DNA of 64,000 nt from Vibrio sp. S17_S38 (GCF_014694375.1 NZ_JAAUWW010000001.1:186001-250000), one strand, 5' to 3'; counted from the stretch's first letter, positions 48,201-58,771 are shown. The notes: generated by a model not told the origin, from the sequence alone. Program-made: numbers and translations.

Positions 48201-48221
48201 TTATTATCTCAATGAGAATAA
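48201..48221. promoter_or_regulatory. Candidate NagC operator 2
   Basis: TTATT and AATAA outer arms with TC/GA inner pairing in a 21-bp palindrome. Centre-to-centre distance to operator 1 is 99 bp, compatible with looping by the NagC repressor. Confidence 0.55.
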
Positions 48222-48367
48222 CTTCACCCTAAGTGCAATTCGAAACGTTGATAATAGTGTAGAGAGCCAGTTTTAATTCTCCGACGAATCTGTAATGACC
48301 GACCTCATTGCACATAAGAATAAACTGACAATAAAAAGATTTTAAATAAATTAAAGGGGTATTTCCC

Positions 48368-49504
48368 ATGTACGCTCTGCTGAATGCAACAATTTATACA
48401 GGTCATGACATGCTTACTCAGCATGCAGTATTGATCGCAGCAGGAAAGATTCATTCTGTAGTAAAAATAGATGAACTTCCTAAAGACATCAAAACCATTG
48501 ACTTAAATGGTGACATTTTAAGCCCAGGATTTATCGACTTACAACTAAACGGTTGTGGTGGAGTCATGTTTAATGACAAAATCACCGCTGACACCATGCA
48601 GATTATGCACCTCGCCAATTTAAAATCAGGCTGCACTAGTTTCTTACCAACCTTGATCACATCTTCCGACGAAGATATGAAACAAGCCATTCAAGCTGAG
48701 CGTGACTATCAACAACAATTCCAAAATCAATCATTAGGATTACACCTAGAAGGGCCTTATCTTAATGTATTAAAGAAAGGCATTCATCGCCCTGATTTCA
48801 TTAGACAATCAGACAGTAATATGATTGACATAATCTGCGATAATAGTGATGTAATCGCTAAAGTAACATTAGCGCCTGAGCAGAATTCACCAGAACATAT
48901 TAGACGTCTACGTGATGCAAATATTGTTGTGTCTATTGGTCATACTAATGCAACTTATGCCGAAGCTCGTCAAGGTTTTGCGAATGGGATCAGTTTCGCC
49001 ACCCACCTATTTAACGCGATGACACCAATGGTGGGACGTGAACCTGGTGTTGTCGGTGCCATATACGATACACCCGAAGTTTATGCTGGTATCATTGCCG
49101 ACGGCTTCCATGTCGACTATGCAAATATAAGAATTGCCCATAAAGTAAAAGGTGAAAAGTTAGTATTAGTGACGGATGCCACAGCTCCAGCAGGTGCCGA
49201 AATGGATTACTTTATTTTTGTTGGTAAGAAAGTGTACTATCGGGATGGTAAGTGTGTTGATGAAAACGGTACACTTGGCGGCTCAGCTTTAACCATGATC
49301 GAAGCTGTACAAAATACAGTTGAACATGTAGGGATCGCTTTAGACGAAGCACTACGAATGGCCACACTATATCCTGCGCGCGCAATCGGCGTGGATAATA
49401 AACTAGGCCAAATCAAACCTGAGATGGTGGCAAACCTAACGGTGTTTGATCGTAACTTCAAAGTCAAAGCGACAATAGTGAACGGACAATACGAGCAGAC
49501 ATGA
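48368..49504 (+). CDS. nagA: N-acetylglucosamine-6-phosphate deacetylase
   Basis: 378-residue amidohydrolase removing acetate from GlcNAc-6-phosphate. Metal and substrate motifs: [11 protein letters not shown] near 57, HLEGPYLN near 128, [12 protein letters not shown] near 195, [11 protein letters not shown] near 213 and [10 protein letters not shown] near 270 with the catalytic Asp. GGGG precedes ATG 48368. nagC begins one base after its stop. Confidence 0.97.
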   Translation: MYALLNATIYTGHDMLTQHAVLIAAGKIHSVVKIDELPKDIKTIDLNGDILSPGFIDLQLNGCGGVMFNDKITADTMQIMHLANLKSGCTSFLPTLITSSDEDMKQAIQAERDYQQQFQNQSLGLHLEGPYLNVLKKGIHRPDFIRQSDSNMIDIICDNSDVIAKVTLAPEQNSPEHIRRLRDANIVVSIGHTNATYAEARQGFANGISFATHLFNAMTPMVGREPGVVGAIYDTPEVYAGIIADGFHVDYANIRIAHKVKGEKLVLVTDATAPAGAEMDYFIFVGKKVYYRDGKCVDENGTLGGSALTMIEAVQNTVEHVGIALDEALRMATLYPARAIGVDNKLGQIKPEMVANLTVFDRNFKVKATIVNGQYEQT

Positions 49505-49505
49505 C

Positions 49506-50723
49506 ATGAATGGCGGACAAATTGGCAACGTAGACTTAGTAAAACAACTCAATAGCGCAGCTGTTTATCGCTTAATTGACCAACAAGGTCCAATTTCGAG
49601 GATACAAGTTGCAGATGTTAGCCAACTTGCACCCGCCAGCGTCACTAAAATCACTCGCCAATTGATTGAGCAAGGGTTAATTAAAGAAGTTGCACAACAA
49701 GCTTCCACTGGTGGTCGACGTGCAATCTCTTTAACGACAGAAACCAGTCCTTTTCACTCTGTCGCGATTCGCTTAGGCCGTGATTACATTCAATTTAGCT
49801 TATATGATTTAAGTGGGCATGAATTAGCCCAGCAACATTCTCTTTTCAAATATGATAACCAACAGGACCTACTGAATGGTATCGTTCTATACACTCAAAA
49901 CTTCATTGACCAAAATCGCCATACCATCGAACAATTCATCGCCATTGGCTTGATTCTCCCGGGGTTAGTTAATCCTGAAACTGGCGTTGTCGAATACATG
50001 CCCAATACGGATATCGATAACTTATCTCTCGGGAATCTACTCAGCGAAACTTTTGGTGTAAAAGCATTTGTCGGTAATGACATTCGAGGGTTAGCCTTAG
50101 CTGAACATTATTTTGGTGCCAGCAAGGATTGCCTAGATTCAATTTTAGTCAGTGTTTATCGTGGTACTGGCGCAGGTATTATCGTCAATGGCCAAGTATT
50201 TCTAGGAACAAATCGCAATGTAGGTGAAATTGGACATATACAAATTGAACCTTTGGGCGAGCAATGCCAATGTGGCAATTTTGGCTGTTTAGAAACCGTA
50301 GCTGCTAACCCAGCAATTATCTCACATATTCAATCGCGATTAGACCAAGGCTACCCATCTTCATTAACGAATACAAAGCCACTGGATATGACTGCTATTT
50401 GTGAGCATGCAAACCGAGGTGATGAATTAGCCACGCAAGCTCTAACCCGAGTGGGTAACCATCTAGGTAAAGCTATTGCGATGACTGTTAATTTATTTAA
50501 TCCACAAAAAATCATTATTGCAGGTGAGATTGTAAAATCTAAAGAAATCATATTCCACGCAATTCAACGTAATATTGAAAACCATTCTTTAAAAACATTT
50601 CATAAAAATCTGCCGATTGTAGAATCAAAATTGTATACCCAACCAACCATGGGTGCTTTTGCTATGATAAAAAGAGCAATGTTAAATGGCGTATTATTAC
50701 AAAAACTACTAGAAAATAATTAA
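49506..50723 (+). CDS. nagC: N-acetylglucosamine repressor NagC
   Basis: 405-residue ROK-family regulator relieved by GlcNAc-6-phosphate. N-terminal winged helix (residues 10-75; ASVTKITRQLIEQGLIKE), then the ROK sugar-kinase-like domain with the zinc-binding CQCGNFGCLE near 260. Autogenous control through the nagE/nagA palindromes is likely. It is coupled to nagA by a one-base gap. Confidence 0.95.
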   Translation: MNGGQIGNVDLVKQLNSAAVYRLIDQQGPISRIQVADVSQLAPASVTKITRQLIEQGLIKEVAQQASTGGRRAISLTTETSPFHSVAIRLGRDYIQFSLYDLSGHELAQQHSLFKYDNQQDLLNGIVLYTQNFIDQNRHTIEQFIAIGLILPGLVNPETGVVEYMPNTDIDNLSLGNLLSETFGVKAFVGNDIRGLALAEHYFGASKDCLDSILVSVYRGTGAGIIVNGQVFLGTNRNVGEIGHIQIEPLGEQCQCGNFGCLETVAANPAIISHIQSRLDQGYPSSLTNTKPLDMTAICEHANRGDELATQALTRVGNHLGKAIAMTVNLFNPQKIIIAGEIVKSKEIIFHAIQRNIENHSLKTFHKNLPIVESKLYTQPTMGAFAMIKRAMLNGVLLQKLLENN

Positions 50724-50736
50724 CAACAGCATAATG

Positions 50737-50774
50737 CATCTAAACATGTTATTTTTGCATAACATGTTTAGATG
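50737..50774 (+). terminator. Long hairpin after nagC
   Basis: Perfect 15-bp stem CATCTAAACATGTTA/TAACATGTTTAGATG over an 8-base loop, 13 bp after the nagC stop. No T tract follows, so termination may be weak; it may instead protect the mRNA 3' end. Confidence 0.6.
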
Positions 50775-50839
50775 TCATCACTTCCAATACAAACTCGAAC
50801 CTAACTAAGCTCATCAGTAATACCAATCTACGGTCATAT

Positions 50840-52468
50840 ATGAATATTATTTTAATCATCACTGCATTTGTGTCTGGTTTTATGGCCTTGCGGCTCAATC
50901 TTCCTCCTCTTGTTGGCTTTTTAATTGCAGGCTTTGTTCTGCAACATTACGGAATAGAAACAACGTCTGCACTCGAGACCTTATCTAACTTAGGTGTCAC
51001 GTTATTACTATTTACCATTGGCCTAAAATTAGACATAAAAGTACTTCTCAACAAAGAGATTTGGGCAAGTTCAACTTTACATAACATTGCTTCAACTCTG
51101 TTTTTTACTGTCATTTTAATGGGCTTAAAAGTTATCGGCGTTAACCTACTCCATAGCATTCAAATGCCACAATTATTATTACTCGCGTTTGCTTTATCCT
51201 TTTCCAGTACAGTATTTGCAATTAAAACGTTAGAAGAAAAAGGTTCAATGAATTCAACATATGCCATGATTTCTATTGGTATATTAGTCATGCAAGATAT
51301 CTTTGCCGTACTTTTCTTGACCATATCAACAGGTAAAATTCCAGAATGGTATGCCATTGGTCTATTCGCCCTTCCTTTCCTTCGTCCAATGTTTTACAAG
51401 CTACTAGACAAGTGTGGGCATGGTGAAATGCTTGTCTTATTTGGATTTTTCATGGCTCTAGTCATGGGGGCGGGTCTGTTTACCTTAGTTGGCATGAAAG
51501 CAGATCTAGGGGCCTTAATTCTGGGTATGTTACTTGCTGGACATAGTAAAGCTTCAGAGTTATCTAAATCTTTATTTAACATTAAAGAAGTATTCTTAGT
51601 TTGCTTCTTCTTAAATATCGGCTTATCAGGTGCTCCAACTTTAGATGCGGCGATCTTGGCACTCATATTTCTTCTGCTACTCCCAATCAAAGGCATCTTT
51701 TATTTCTTAATCATAAATTTATTCAAATTTCGTGTCCGAACCTCATTATTAACGACATTAACTCTTTTCAACTTTAGCGAATTTGCTCTAATTGTTTCCG
51801 CCCTTGCTTATAAACTCGGATGGTTACCCTCCGAAATGATGGCTGCCTTGGCCATTGCTGTATCACTCTCCTTTATCATTTCAGCGCCAATTAATAATAT
51901 GGGGCATAAGATTTACCGTCATTGCTCTAGTTGGTTAAAAGAACAAACAGATGAAAAATTGAACTTACGAGATAAACGAATCAACCCAGGAAATGCTCAA
52001 GTCCTAATTCTAGGTATGGGTCGAATTGGGACCGGTGCTTATGATGAAATTCGTACCCGCTACGGTAAGATTTGTTTAGGTATAGAAACTCGCCAAGATA
52101 TCGCACAAACCCACCGCAGCAGTGGACGTAATGTTATACAAGGTGACGCCACTGATTCTGACTTTTGGGAGCGCATTTTAGATATTGCTAACGTGCAACT
52201 CGTATTATTAGCCATGCCCCACCACCAAGCGAACCAGTTTGCATTAGAGCAACTCAAAGCTCGGAATTACCAAGGGCAAATCGCAGCCATTGCTGAATAC
52301 TCAGATCAAGTAACCGAACTCTGTGAGAATGGTGTTGATGCTGCGTTTAATATTTATAACGAGGCAGGTGCTGGTTTTGCTCGTCACGTTTGCGAAAAGC
52401 TCAACCCACAATTTAAAGAGATGAATGTTGGTAACTGGGATAAAAGTGTAGACCTGCAAGAGCATTAA
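50840..52468 (+). CDS. CPA2-family cation:proton antiporter with RCK domain
   Basis: 542-residue membrane protein. Residues 1-365 form about twelve helices of the Na+/H+ exchanger fold (GFLIAGFVLQHYG; TLLLFTIGLKLD; SFSSTVFAIKTLEE), and the C-terminal RCK_N nucleotide-binding domain reads QVLILGMGRIGTGAYDEI near 383 and VIQGDATDSDFWERI. It resembles KefB/YbaL-type proteins, but ion specificity cannot be told. Not obviously co-transcribed with nagC, from which a hairpin separates it. Confidence 0.88.
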   Translation: MNIILIITAFVSGFMALRLNLPPLVGFLIAGFVLQHYGIETTSALETLSNLGVTLLLFTIGLKLDIKVLLNKEIWASSTLHNIASTLFFTVILMGLKVIGVNLLHSIQMPQLLLLAFALSFSSTVFAIKTLEEKGSMNSTYAMISIGILVMQDIFAVLFLTISTGKIPEWYAIGLFALPFLRPMFYKLLDKCGHGEMLVLFGFFMALVMGAGLFTLVGMKADLGALILGMLLAGHSKASELSKSLFNIKEVFLVCFFLNIGLSGAPTLDAAILALIFLLLLPIKGIFYFLIINLFKFRVRTSLLTTLTLFNFSEFALIVSALAYKLGWLPSEMMAALAIAVSLSFIISAPINNMGHKIYRHCSSWLKEQTDEKLNLRDKRINPGNAQVLILGMGRIGTGAYDEIRTRYGKICLGIETRQDIAQTHRSSGRNVIQGDATDSDFWERILDIANVQLVLLAMPHHQANQFALEQLKARNYQGQIAAIAEYSDQVTELCENGVDAAFNIYNEAGAGFARHVCEKLNPQFKEMNVGNWDKSVDLQEH

Positions 52469-52552
52469 GTTGACGGCTCATATAACAGAAACCAAAACAT
52501 AGATATAATTCACCAAAATGCACAATTTAAAAGATAAAAAATAAAGCCTCAC

Positions 52553-52681
52553 ATGTTTTATGATTTTTTTATTAACATTATATTGCTTTTTTTATTGATA
52601 CTGGCAAATTGGAAACAACGAGAAAATATTATTTCAAATAGATTTAAGGATAAATTATGTGTTCAATTTTTGGCATCTTAG
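52553..52681 (+). CDS. Possible 42-codon hydrophobic ORF overlapping asnB start
   Basis: ATG 52553 opens a frame coding for MFYDFFINIILLFLLILANW, then a polar tail, ending at 52681 inside asnB. It would be a single-helix peptide overlapping asnB by 25 bases in another frame. The binding site is weak and the region is AT-rich, so chance is a serious alternative. Confidence 0.2.
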   Translation: MFYDFFINIILLFLLILANWKQRENIISNRFKDKLCVQFLAS

Positions 52682-54321
52682 ACATCAAATCAGATCCAAC
52701 AGTGCTGCGCTCTACTGCGTTGGAAATGTCGAAAAAACTTCGCCACCGTGGACCTGATTGGTCTGGTATTTATGCCAATGACAATGCGATTTTAGCTCAC
52801 GAACGTCTTTCTATTGTTGGTTTGAACAGTGGCGCTCAACCACTCTACAGCGACGATAAAAAACACATCCTTGCCGTCAATGGTGAAATTTATAACCATA
52901 AAGAAATCCGTGCTAAATACGCAGACAAATTTAACTTCCAAACAGATTCTGATTGCGAAGTTATCTTAGCTTTATACCAAGAATTAGGTGAAGAATTACT
53001 TGAAGAACTCAATGGTATTTTTGCTTTTGTTCTTTACGACGAAGAAAAAAACAAATACTTAATTGGCCGTGACCACATTGGTATCATCCCTCTTTACCAA
53101 GGTTATGACGAACATGGTAACTACTATGTAGCATCCGAAATGAAAGCTTTGGTGCCCGTTTGTAAAACGATCAGTGAATTCCCTCCTGGTAGTTACTATA
53201 GCTCAGATGATGCTGAACCTGTTCGTTACTATCAACGTGATTGGATGGAATATGCTGCAGTTCAAGGCAACTTAACGAGTAAAGAAGATCTAACGAAAGC
53301 TTTAGAAGATGCAGTTAAGCGTCAGTTAATGACTGATGTACCGTATGGTGTACTACTTTCAGGAGGCCTTGACTCTTCAATTACTTCAGCGGTAGCAAAA
53401 CGTTTTGCGGCAATGCGTATTGAAGATGATGAGCAATCTCAAGCATGGTGGCCACAACTACACTCATTTGCGATTGGACTTGAAGGTGCACCGGATCTTA
53501 TTGCTGCACGCTCTGTTGCCGATAAGCTGGGTACTGTTCACCATGAAATGACTTATACCGTTCAAGAAGGGTTAGATGCAATTCGTGATGTTATCTATCA
53601 CATTGAAACCTATGATGTCACCACGATCAGAGCTTCAACCCCAATGTTCCTTTTAGCGCGTAAAATCAAAGCGATGGGAATTAAAATGGTGCTGTCTGGC
53701 GAAGGCGCAGATGAAATCTTTGGGGGTTACTTATACTTCCACAAAGCACCCAATGCGAAAGAATTTCATGAAGAGACCGTGCGTAAATTATTAGCACTTA
53801 ATATGTTTGACTGTGCACGTGCTAACAAATCACTAGCGGCTTGGGGCGTTGAAGGAAGAGTACCTTTCCTTGATAAAGAGTTTATCGATGTGGCAATGCG
53901 CTTAAACCCAGCAGACAAAATGTGCGGTAATGGAAAGATGGAAAAACACGTACTACGTGAATGCTTTGAACATTACTTACCAGAATCTATTGCATGGCGT
54001 CAAAAAGAACAATTCTCTGATGGTGTAGGCTACAACTGGATTGATTCACTAAAAGAGCAAGCCGAACAAAAAGTAACTGCTCAACAGCTAGAAAACGCTG
54101 CATTTAAATTCCCATACAACACACCGACAACAAAAGAAGGTTTTGTGTATCGTGAAATTTTTGCTGAATTATTCCCATTAGAATCGGCAGCTCAATGTGT
54201 TCCTGGCGGACCATCTGTTGCTTGTTCATCTGCAACTGCGATTGAGTGGGACGAGTCATTTAAAAATAACGCAGATCCATCAGGTCGAGCAATTAAAGCG
54301 GTCCATAATAACGCTTATTAA
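52657..54321 (+). CDS. asnB: Asparagine synthase B (glutamine-hydrolysing)
   Basis: 554-residue amidotransferase making asparagine from aspartate, glutamine and ATP. Cys2 (MCSIFGIL) is the glutaminase nucleophile, RLSIVGLNSGAQPL and NGEIYNHKE belong to that domain, and the synthetase domain has the PP-loop LSGGLDSSI near residue 234 and SGEGADEIFGGY. AAGGA precedes the ATG. Confidence 0.97.
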   Translation: MCSIFGILDIKSDPTVLRSTALEMSKKLRHRGPDWSGIYANDNAILAHERLSIVGLNSGAQPLYSDDKKHILAVNGEIYNHKEIRAKYADKFNFQTDSDCEVILALYQELGEELLEELNGIFAFVLYDEEKNKYLIGRDHIGIIPLYQGYDEHGNYYVASEMKALVPVCKTISEFPPGSYYSSDDAEPVRYYQRDWMEYAAVQGNLTSKEDLTKALEDAVKRQLMTDVPYGVLLSGGLDSSITSAVAKRFAAMRIEDDEQSQAWWPQLHSFAIGLEGAPDLIAARSVADKLGTVHHEMTYTVQEGLDAIRDVIYHIETYDVTTIRASTPMFLLARKIKAMGIKMVLSGEGADEIFGGYLYFHKAPNAKEFHEETVRKLLALNMFDCARANKSLAAWGVEGRVPFLDKEFIDVAMRLNPADKMCGNGKMEKHVLRECFEHYLPESIAWRQKEQFSDGVGYNWIDSLKEQAEQKVTAQQLENAAFKFPYNTPTTKEGFVYREIFAELFPLESAAQCVPGGPSVACSSATAIEWDESFKNNADPSGRAIKAVHNNAY

Positions 54322-54350
54322 TCATAGCTAAACTGACGCTATAAAATTAA

Positions 54351-54390
54351 ATGACCACGACAATTAAATAATTGTCGTGGTCATTTTTAT
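54351..54390. terminator. asnB/rfaH bidirectional terminator
   Basis: ATGACCACGACAATT and ATTGTCGTGGTCAT, perfect stem with a 5-base loop, then TTTTTATTT on the plus strand. Confidence 0.9.
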
Positions 54391-54441
54391 TTCAACTAAA
54401 AATTCAGTGAAAAATCATATCCCCCATGAATATGTAACTTA

Positions 54442-54942
54442 TTATTGGTTTCTGTCCCAAGTAATATCGCTGTTACTTATTTGGACTTTTACTTGTTGGT
54501 TTATCAAGGTAACAAGTAGAATTGAACGCTTTTCACCATCTGATTCTTTGTAAATCGCGTCAAAGCCAGAAAATTGTCCGCCACTAACCTGAACCACGTC
54601 CCCAGCTTTAGGTAAAGTGGAGACCACGTCATTATGATTTTCAATTTTTTTCAATTCAATAATTAGCGTATCTGGCACTTTTGTTGGCAGTCCTCCAAAA
54701 CGAACAAAATCAACGACACCACGAGTTGAGCGAATGGTCGTAAAGCTTGGACCCACTTCTTCATCAAACTGGATAAAAACATAAGATGGAAACAAAGGTT
54801 CATTCAAAGTTTTACGTGAACCTCTCACAACTTTTTCAATTTCAACTTCAGGGTAATAGCAATTCAGACTCTGATTCTCTAAATGCAGTTTCGCTCTTTG
54901 TTGCTCACCTCGTTTACAATACAGCAAATACCAAGACTTCAT
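54442..54942 (-). CDS. rfaH: Transcription elongation factor RfaH
   Basis: 166-residue NusG paralogue that suppresses pausing in ops-containing operons (LPS, capsule, exopolysaccharide). N-terminal NGN domain begins MKSWYLLYCKRGEQQRAK; FPSYVFIQFD near residue 50 and STRGVVDFVRFGG near 76; the C-terminal KOW-type domain starts GDVVQVSGGQFSGFDA near 112. AAAGGG precedes the ATG. Convergent with asnB. Confidence 0.95.
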   Translation of the reverse strand: MKSWYLLYCKRGEQQRAKLHLENQSLNCYYPEVEIEKVVRGSRKTLNEPLFPSYVFIQFDEEVGPSFTTIRSTRGVVDFVRFGGLPTKVPDTLIIELKKIENHNDVVSTLPKAGDVVQVSGGQFSGFDAIYKESDGEKRSILLVTLINQQVKVQISNSDITWDRNQ

Positions 54943-55352
54943 GTTCTTCCCTTTTCAAATTTCTCCACATTCTACCAGTTGTTAGTTAGAAACCCACCTA
55001 GAACCATGAGTATTCTTAATCCCAACAAAATATAGAAATATTAACTTACCATTTACATATAACCGTAACAAATAACAGATAGATGTCTTTTTGTTCAGTT
55101 AACAGTCAGTTATTAAGTCTGATGATCGAAATCATTGTAGTTTTTTATTTGGGGGGGTATATATAACGCTTACATTAGATTCTGCAATCGTCTAGATTAG
55201 CAAAACTAATGTGAAAATATCGGATATATGTTCTCAAATGGATTTGGGCAGAATAATTATAGCTTTTAGAAAAAAGCATAAACACAACAAAATTTATGAC
55301 TCATTGTACATAATGGAGTACGGGTCAATTATTTTAAATTTGGACATATCAC
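54943..55352. other. rfaH/peptide transporter divergent region
   Basis: 410 bp without a gene. It contains a G7 run at 55151-55157, a near-palindrome ATGATCGAAATCAT near 55121, and very AT-rich flanks. No tRNA or sRNA recognised; promoters for both neighbours must lie here. Confidence 0.5.
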
Positions 55353-56852
55353 ATGACAACACAGCAAGTAAATGTGAGTAAAACCAAGTCATTTATGACT
55401 GTTTCACTTATCGAGCTCTGGGAACGTTTCGGCTATTACGGCATGCAAGCGTTAATTGTATATTTCATGATCCAGAGACTTGGTTTTGAAGATAGCCGCG
55501 CCAACCTAGTTTGGGGCGCTTGTGCTGCACTTATCTATGTATCACCGGCCATTGGTGGTTGGATTGGGGATAAAGTTTTAGGTACAAAACGTACCATGCT
55601 AATTGGTTCGGCCATTCTAGCCCTTGGCTATGCTTTAATGACCATCCCTTCTGATAATACTTGGGTCTTATTTTTTGCTTTAGGTGTTATCGTTGTAGGT
55701 AACGGTATGTTTAAGCCTAATGCGGGGAATTTAGTTCGTAAAATTTATGAAGGTGATGATTCAAAAATTGACAGTGCTTTCACTATTTACTACATGGCAG
55801 TAAATGTTGGTTCGACCTTTTCAATGCTATTAACACCATGGATCAAAGATTACGTAAACCAACACTATGGTAATCAATTTGGTTGGCATGCCGCCTTTGC
55901 GGTTTGTTGTGTGGGGTTATTAGTCGGAATGGCAAACTACTTCTTAATGCGCAATGCTTTAGCACAATACGGTTCTGAACCAGACACCAAACCTGTAAAT
56001 AAAGGGAAACTTGCGTTAGTTTTAATGGGTTCAGTCGTTGCTGTTGGCCTTTCAGCATTAATTCTGGAATATCAAGATCTGGCTCGTCTATTCGTTTATA
56101 TCGCGGGTATCGTAGTTCTAGCTATTTTTACTCACCTTATCCGTAATAGTGAAAAACATGAGCGTGCGGGGCTTATTGCTGCCCTAGTTTTGATTATACA
56201 AACCGTATTTTTCTTTATTTTCTACCAACAAATGTCAACTTCATTGGCTCTGTTTGCGTTGCGTAATGTTGATTTGAACTTCACAGTATTTGGAACCCAT
56301 TTATTAACTTGGTCTCCTGCTCAGTTCCAAGCTTTAAACCCAATATTTATCATGATTTTAAGTCCTATTCTTGCTCTTATCTATACAAAAGCAGGTAAAA
56401 ACAATAAAGACTTATCGATTGCAGGTAAATTTGCTTTAGGTTTTGCAGTAGTAGCTCTTGGTTTCTTCATTTATAGCTTCGCTGGTAATTTTGCCATCAA
56501 TGGTAAAACTAGCTCTTGGGTGATGATTGCCGGTTATAGCGCCTACTCGCTAGGTGAGTTACTAGTAAGTGGTCTTGGGTTAGCCATGATTGCTCGCTAT
56601 GTTCCTGAGCGTATGGGTGGCTTTATGATGGGGGCTTACTTTGTTGCTTCTGGTATTTCACAATACCTAGGTGGTGTCGTGGCAAACTTTGCCAGTATTC
56701 CACGCGATATGACCGATCCACTGCAAACGCTTGATATTTATACTAGCTTATTTAATAAGCTAGGAATGGCGGCCGTAGTGTGTACGCTTATTGCACTTGC
56801 TGTATTACCTTTAATGCGTAAATTAGATAAACAGCATCAAGGTATTCATTAA
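55353..56852 (+). CDS. POT/PTR family di- and tripeptide transporter
   Basis: 499-residue proton-dependent oligopeptide transporter of the MFS with 12-14 helices. The POT signature ELWERFGYYGMQAL (ExxERFxYY) at residues 24-37 is intact, and GNGMFKPNAGNLV near 130 with FTIYYMAVNVGS near 148 match the second PTR signature. Resembles DtpA/DtpB; the subtype cannot be fixed. Confidence 0.92.
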   Translation: MTTQQVNVSKTKSFMTVSLIELWERFGYYGMQALIVYFMIQRLGFEDSRANLVWGACAALIYVSPAIGGWIGDKVLGTKRTMLIGSAILALGYALMTIPSDNTWVLFFALGVIVVGNGMFKPNAGNLVRKIYEGDDSKIDSAFTIYYMAVNVGSTFSMLLTPWIKDYVNQHYGNQFGWHAAFAVCCVGLLVGMANYFLMRNALAQYGSEPDTKPVNKGKLALVLMGSVVAVGLSALILEYQDLARLFVYIAGIVVLAIFTHLIRNSEKHERAGLIAALVLIIQTVFFFIFYQQMSTSLALFALRNVDLNFTVFGTHLLTWSPAQFQALNPIFIMILSPILALIYTKAGKNNKDLSIAGKFALGFAVVALGFFIYSFAGNFAINGKTSSWVMIAGYSAYSLGELLVSGLGLAMIARYVPERMGGFMMGAYFVASGISQYLGGVVANFASIPRDMTDPLQTLDIYTSLFNKLGMAAVVCTLIALAVLPLMRKLDKQHQGIH

Positions 56853-56900
56853 GCTTGAACTCTTTACTTTAAACTTAATACTTTAAGCTTGAGAACAAAT

Positions 56901-56940
56901 TAAAACCGTAGATTGAATCGTCAATCTACGGTTTTAATTC
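56901..56940 (+). terminator. Terminator after peptide transporter
   Basis: TAAAACCGTAGATTG and CAATCTACGGTTTTA, perfect 15-bp stem with a 6-base loop followed by ATTCTTAAT. Confidence 0.85.
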
Positions 56941-56955
56941 TTAATACGGATATAT

Positions 56956-57037
56956 ATACCCAAAGTAATTGAGGTTAGTGGACGTAGCCGACTATTGTTG
57001 TAAAGAACACAACTTCAGCTTCAAGCAAGATGAGTAT
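56956..57037. repeat. Repeat with ERIC-like ends but a different core
   Basis: 82 bp. Left end ATACCCAAAGTAATTGAGGT is nearly identical to 8501-8520, and right end CAGCTTCAAGCAAGATGAGTAT resembles 8593-8614. The centre (GTGGACGTAGCCGACTATTG) lacks the conserved ERIC blocks. It ends five bases from the hemH stop codon. Confidence 0.7.
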
Positions 57038-57042
57038 AAAGC

Positions 57043-58014
57043 TCATGAAGACATAATCAAAGATGCCATCATCTCAATATGCTCGGATGAGTCATTTAAA
57101 CATTCAATATAACGGTATTCTTTACCACCCGCCTGCTGATAAATATCACGACATTCAATTGCAATCTCTTCTAGTGTTTCAATACAGTCAACAGAAAATG
57201 CTGGCGATATAATATCTAATTGCTTGATTTCCTTAGTTGCCAAGCTTCTTAAGGTTTTATCCGTATAGGGTTGTAGCCACGCTTCTCGCCCAAAACGAGA
57301 TTGATAGCTCATCCCCATTTCTTGCTCGGTTAACCCCAACTCTTCTCGTAATAATGCCGTTGTTTGTTCGCAGTGTTGCGGATATATATCTCCGCCATCA
57401 GCAAGTCGTTGGGGGATACCATGATAAGAACAAAGCAGATAGTCACCCTGCCCGTGTTGTTGCCAGTAATTACGAACCTTTTGTGCTAACGCTTTAATAT
57501 ACAAAGGATGATCATGATAATCACGAATAAAACGATAGGCTGGGATCACCGACATCGTTTTGAAAGCTCGAATTAAAGCATCAGAGGCTGCCGCTGTCGT
57601 CGTTCCAGAGTATTGAGGATACAAGGGTAGGAGGATTATCTCCTCACATCCTTGTTGCATCAACGCATCCACACCACTTTGCAGGCTTGGATTACCATAT
57701 GTCATTCCAAGTTCCACAGGCATATCTAATCTAGCTTTTAAAGCTTGAGCTTGGCGCTTAGAGTAAACCAATAAAGGTGAACCTTCTTCCATCCATACTT
57801 GCTGGTAGACCTTAGCAACCTTGGGAGCTCGAATCGGTAAAATGACACCATTAAGTAATGGATACCAGATTAAGCGAGTCATATTCACCACACGCTTATC
57901 ACTTAAAAACTCTTTAAGAAAACGTTTAATTGCGACGGGAGTCGCCTCATCTGCAGTTCCTAAATTAACCAGTAAAACACCCTTTTGCTTATGTTGTATT
58001 TGGCTATTTTCCAT
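57043..58014 (-). CDS. hemH: Ferrochelatase
   Basis: 323-residue enzyme inserting Fe(II) into protoporphyrin IX. It begins with [13 protein letters not shown] and has the catalytic His in [10 protein letters not shown] near 193 and the Glu in [12 protein letters not shown] near 263. AAGGA nine bases before ATG 58014 favours it over the ATG at 58023, where the same bases would abut the start. Follows adk after a terminator. Confidence 0.96.
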   Translation of the reverse strand: MENSQIQHKQKGVLLVNLGTADEATPVAIKRFLKEFLSDKRVVNMTRLIWYPLLNGVILPIRAPKVAKVYQQVWMEEGSPLLVYSKRQAQALKARLDMPVELGMTYGNPSLQSGVDALMQQGCEEIILLPLYPQYSGTTTAAASDALIRAFKTMSVIPAYRFIRDYHDHPLYIKALAQKVRNYWQQHGQGDYLLCSYHGIPQRLADGGDIYPQHCEQTTALLREELGLTEQEMGMSYQSRFGREAWLQPYTDKTLRSLATKEIKQLDIISPAFSVDCIETLEEIAIECRDIYQQAGGKEYRYIECLNDSSEHIEMMASLIMSS

Positions 58015-58043
58015 AGTTAACATTCCTTTAGCTAAAAACGGGT

Positions 58044-58072
58044 ATAAAAAAAGCGACTATTACTAGCCGCTT
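58044..58072 (-). terminator. adk terminator
   Basis: AAGCGGCTA GTAA TAGTCGCTT on the minus strand, then TTTTTTATACC; lies 34 bp past the adk stop, upstream of hemH. Confidence 0.85.
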
Positions 58073-58105
58073 AATATATCAAATTCTCAACTCATTGAAT
58101 TGAAA

Positions 58106-58771
<666 letters not shown>

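Larger units (their letters stand above)
47904..48367. promoter_or_regulatory. nagE/nagA divergent promoter region
   Basis: 464 bp controlling GlcNAc uptake and catabolism. It holds two 21-bp NagC-like palindromes (48102-48122 and 48201-48221) and a CRP-like site at 48017-48036, listed separately. No small gene is supported. Confidence 0.7.

Noticed and set aside
55151..55157. G7 homopolymer as a phase-variation switch for the peptide transporter
   Set aside because: It lies about 200 bp upstream of the start codon, outside any coding frame and with no visible promoter spacing role, so the support is too thin to claim.
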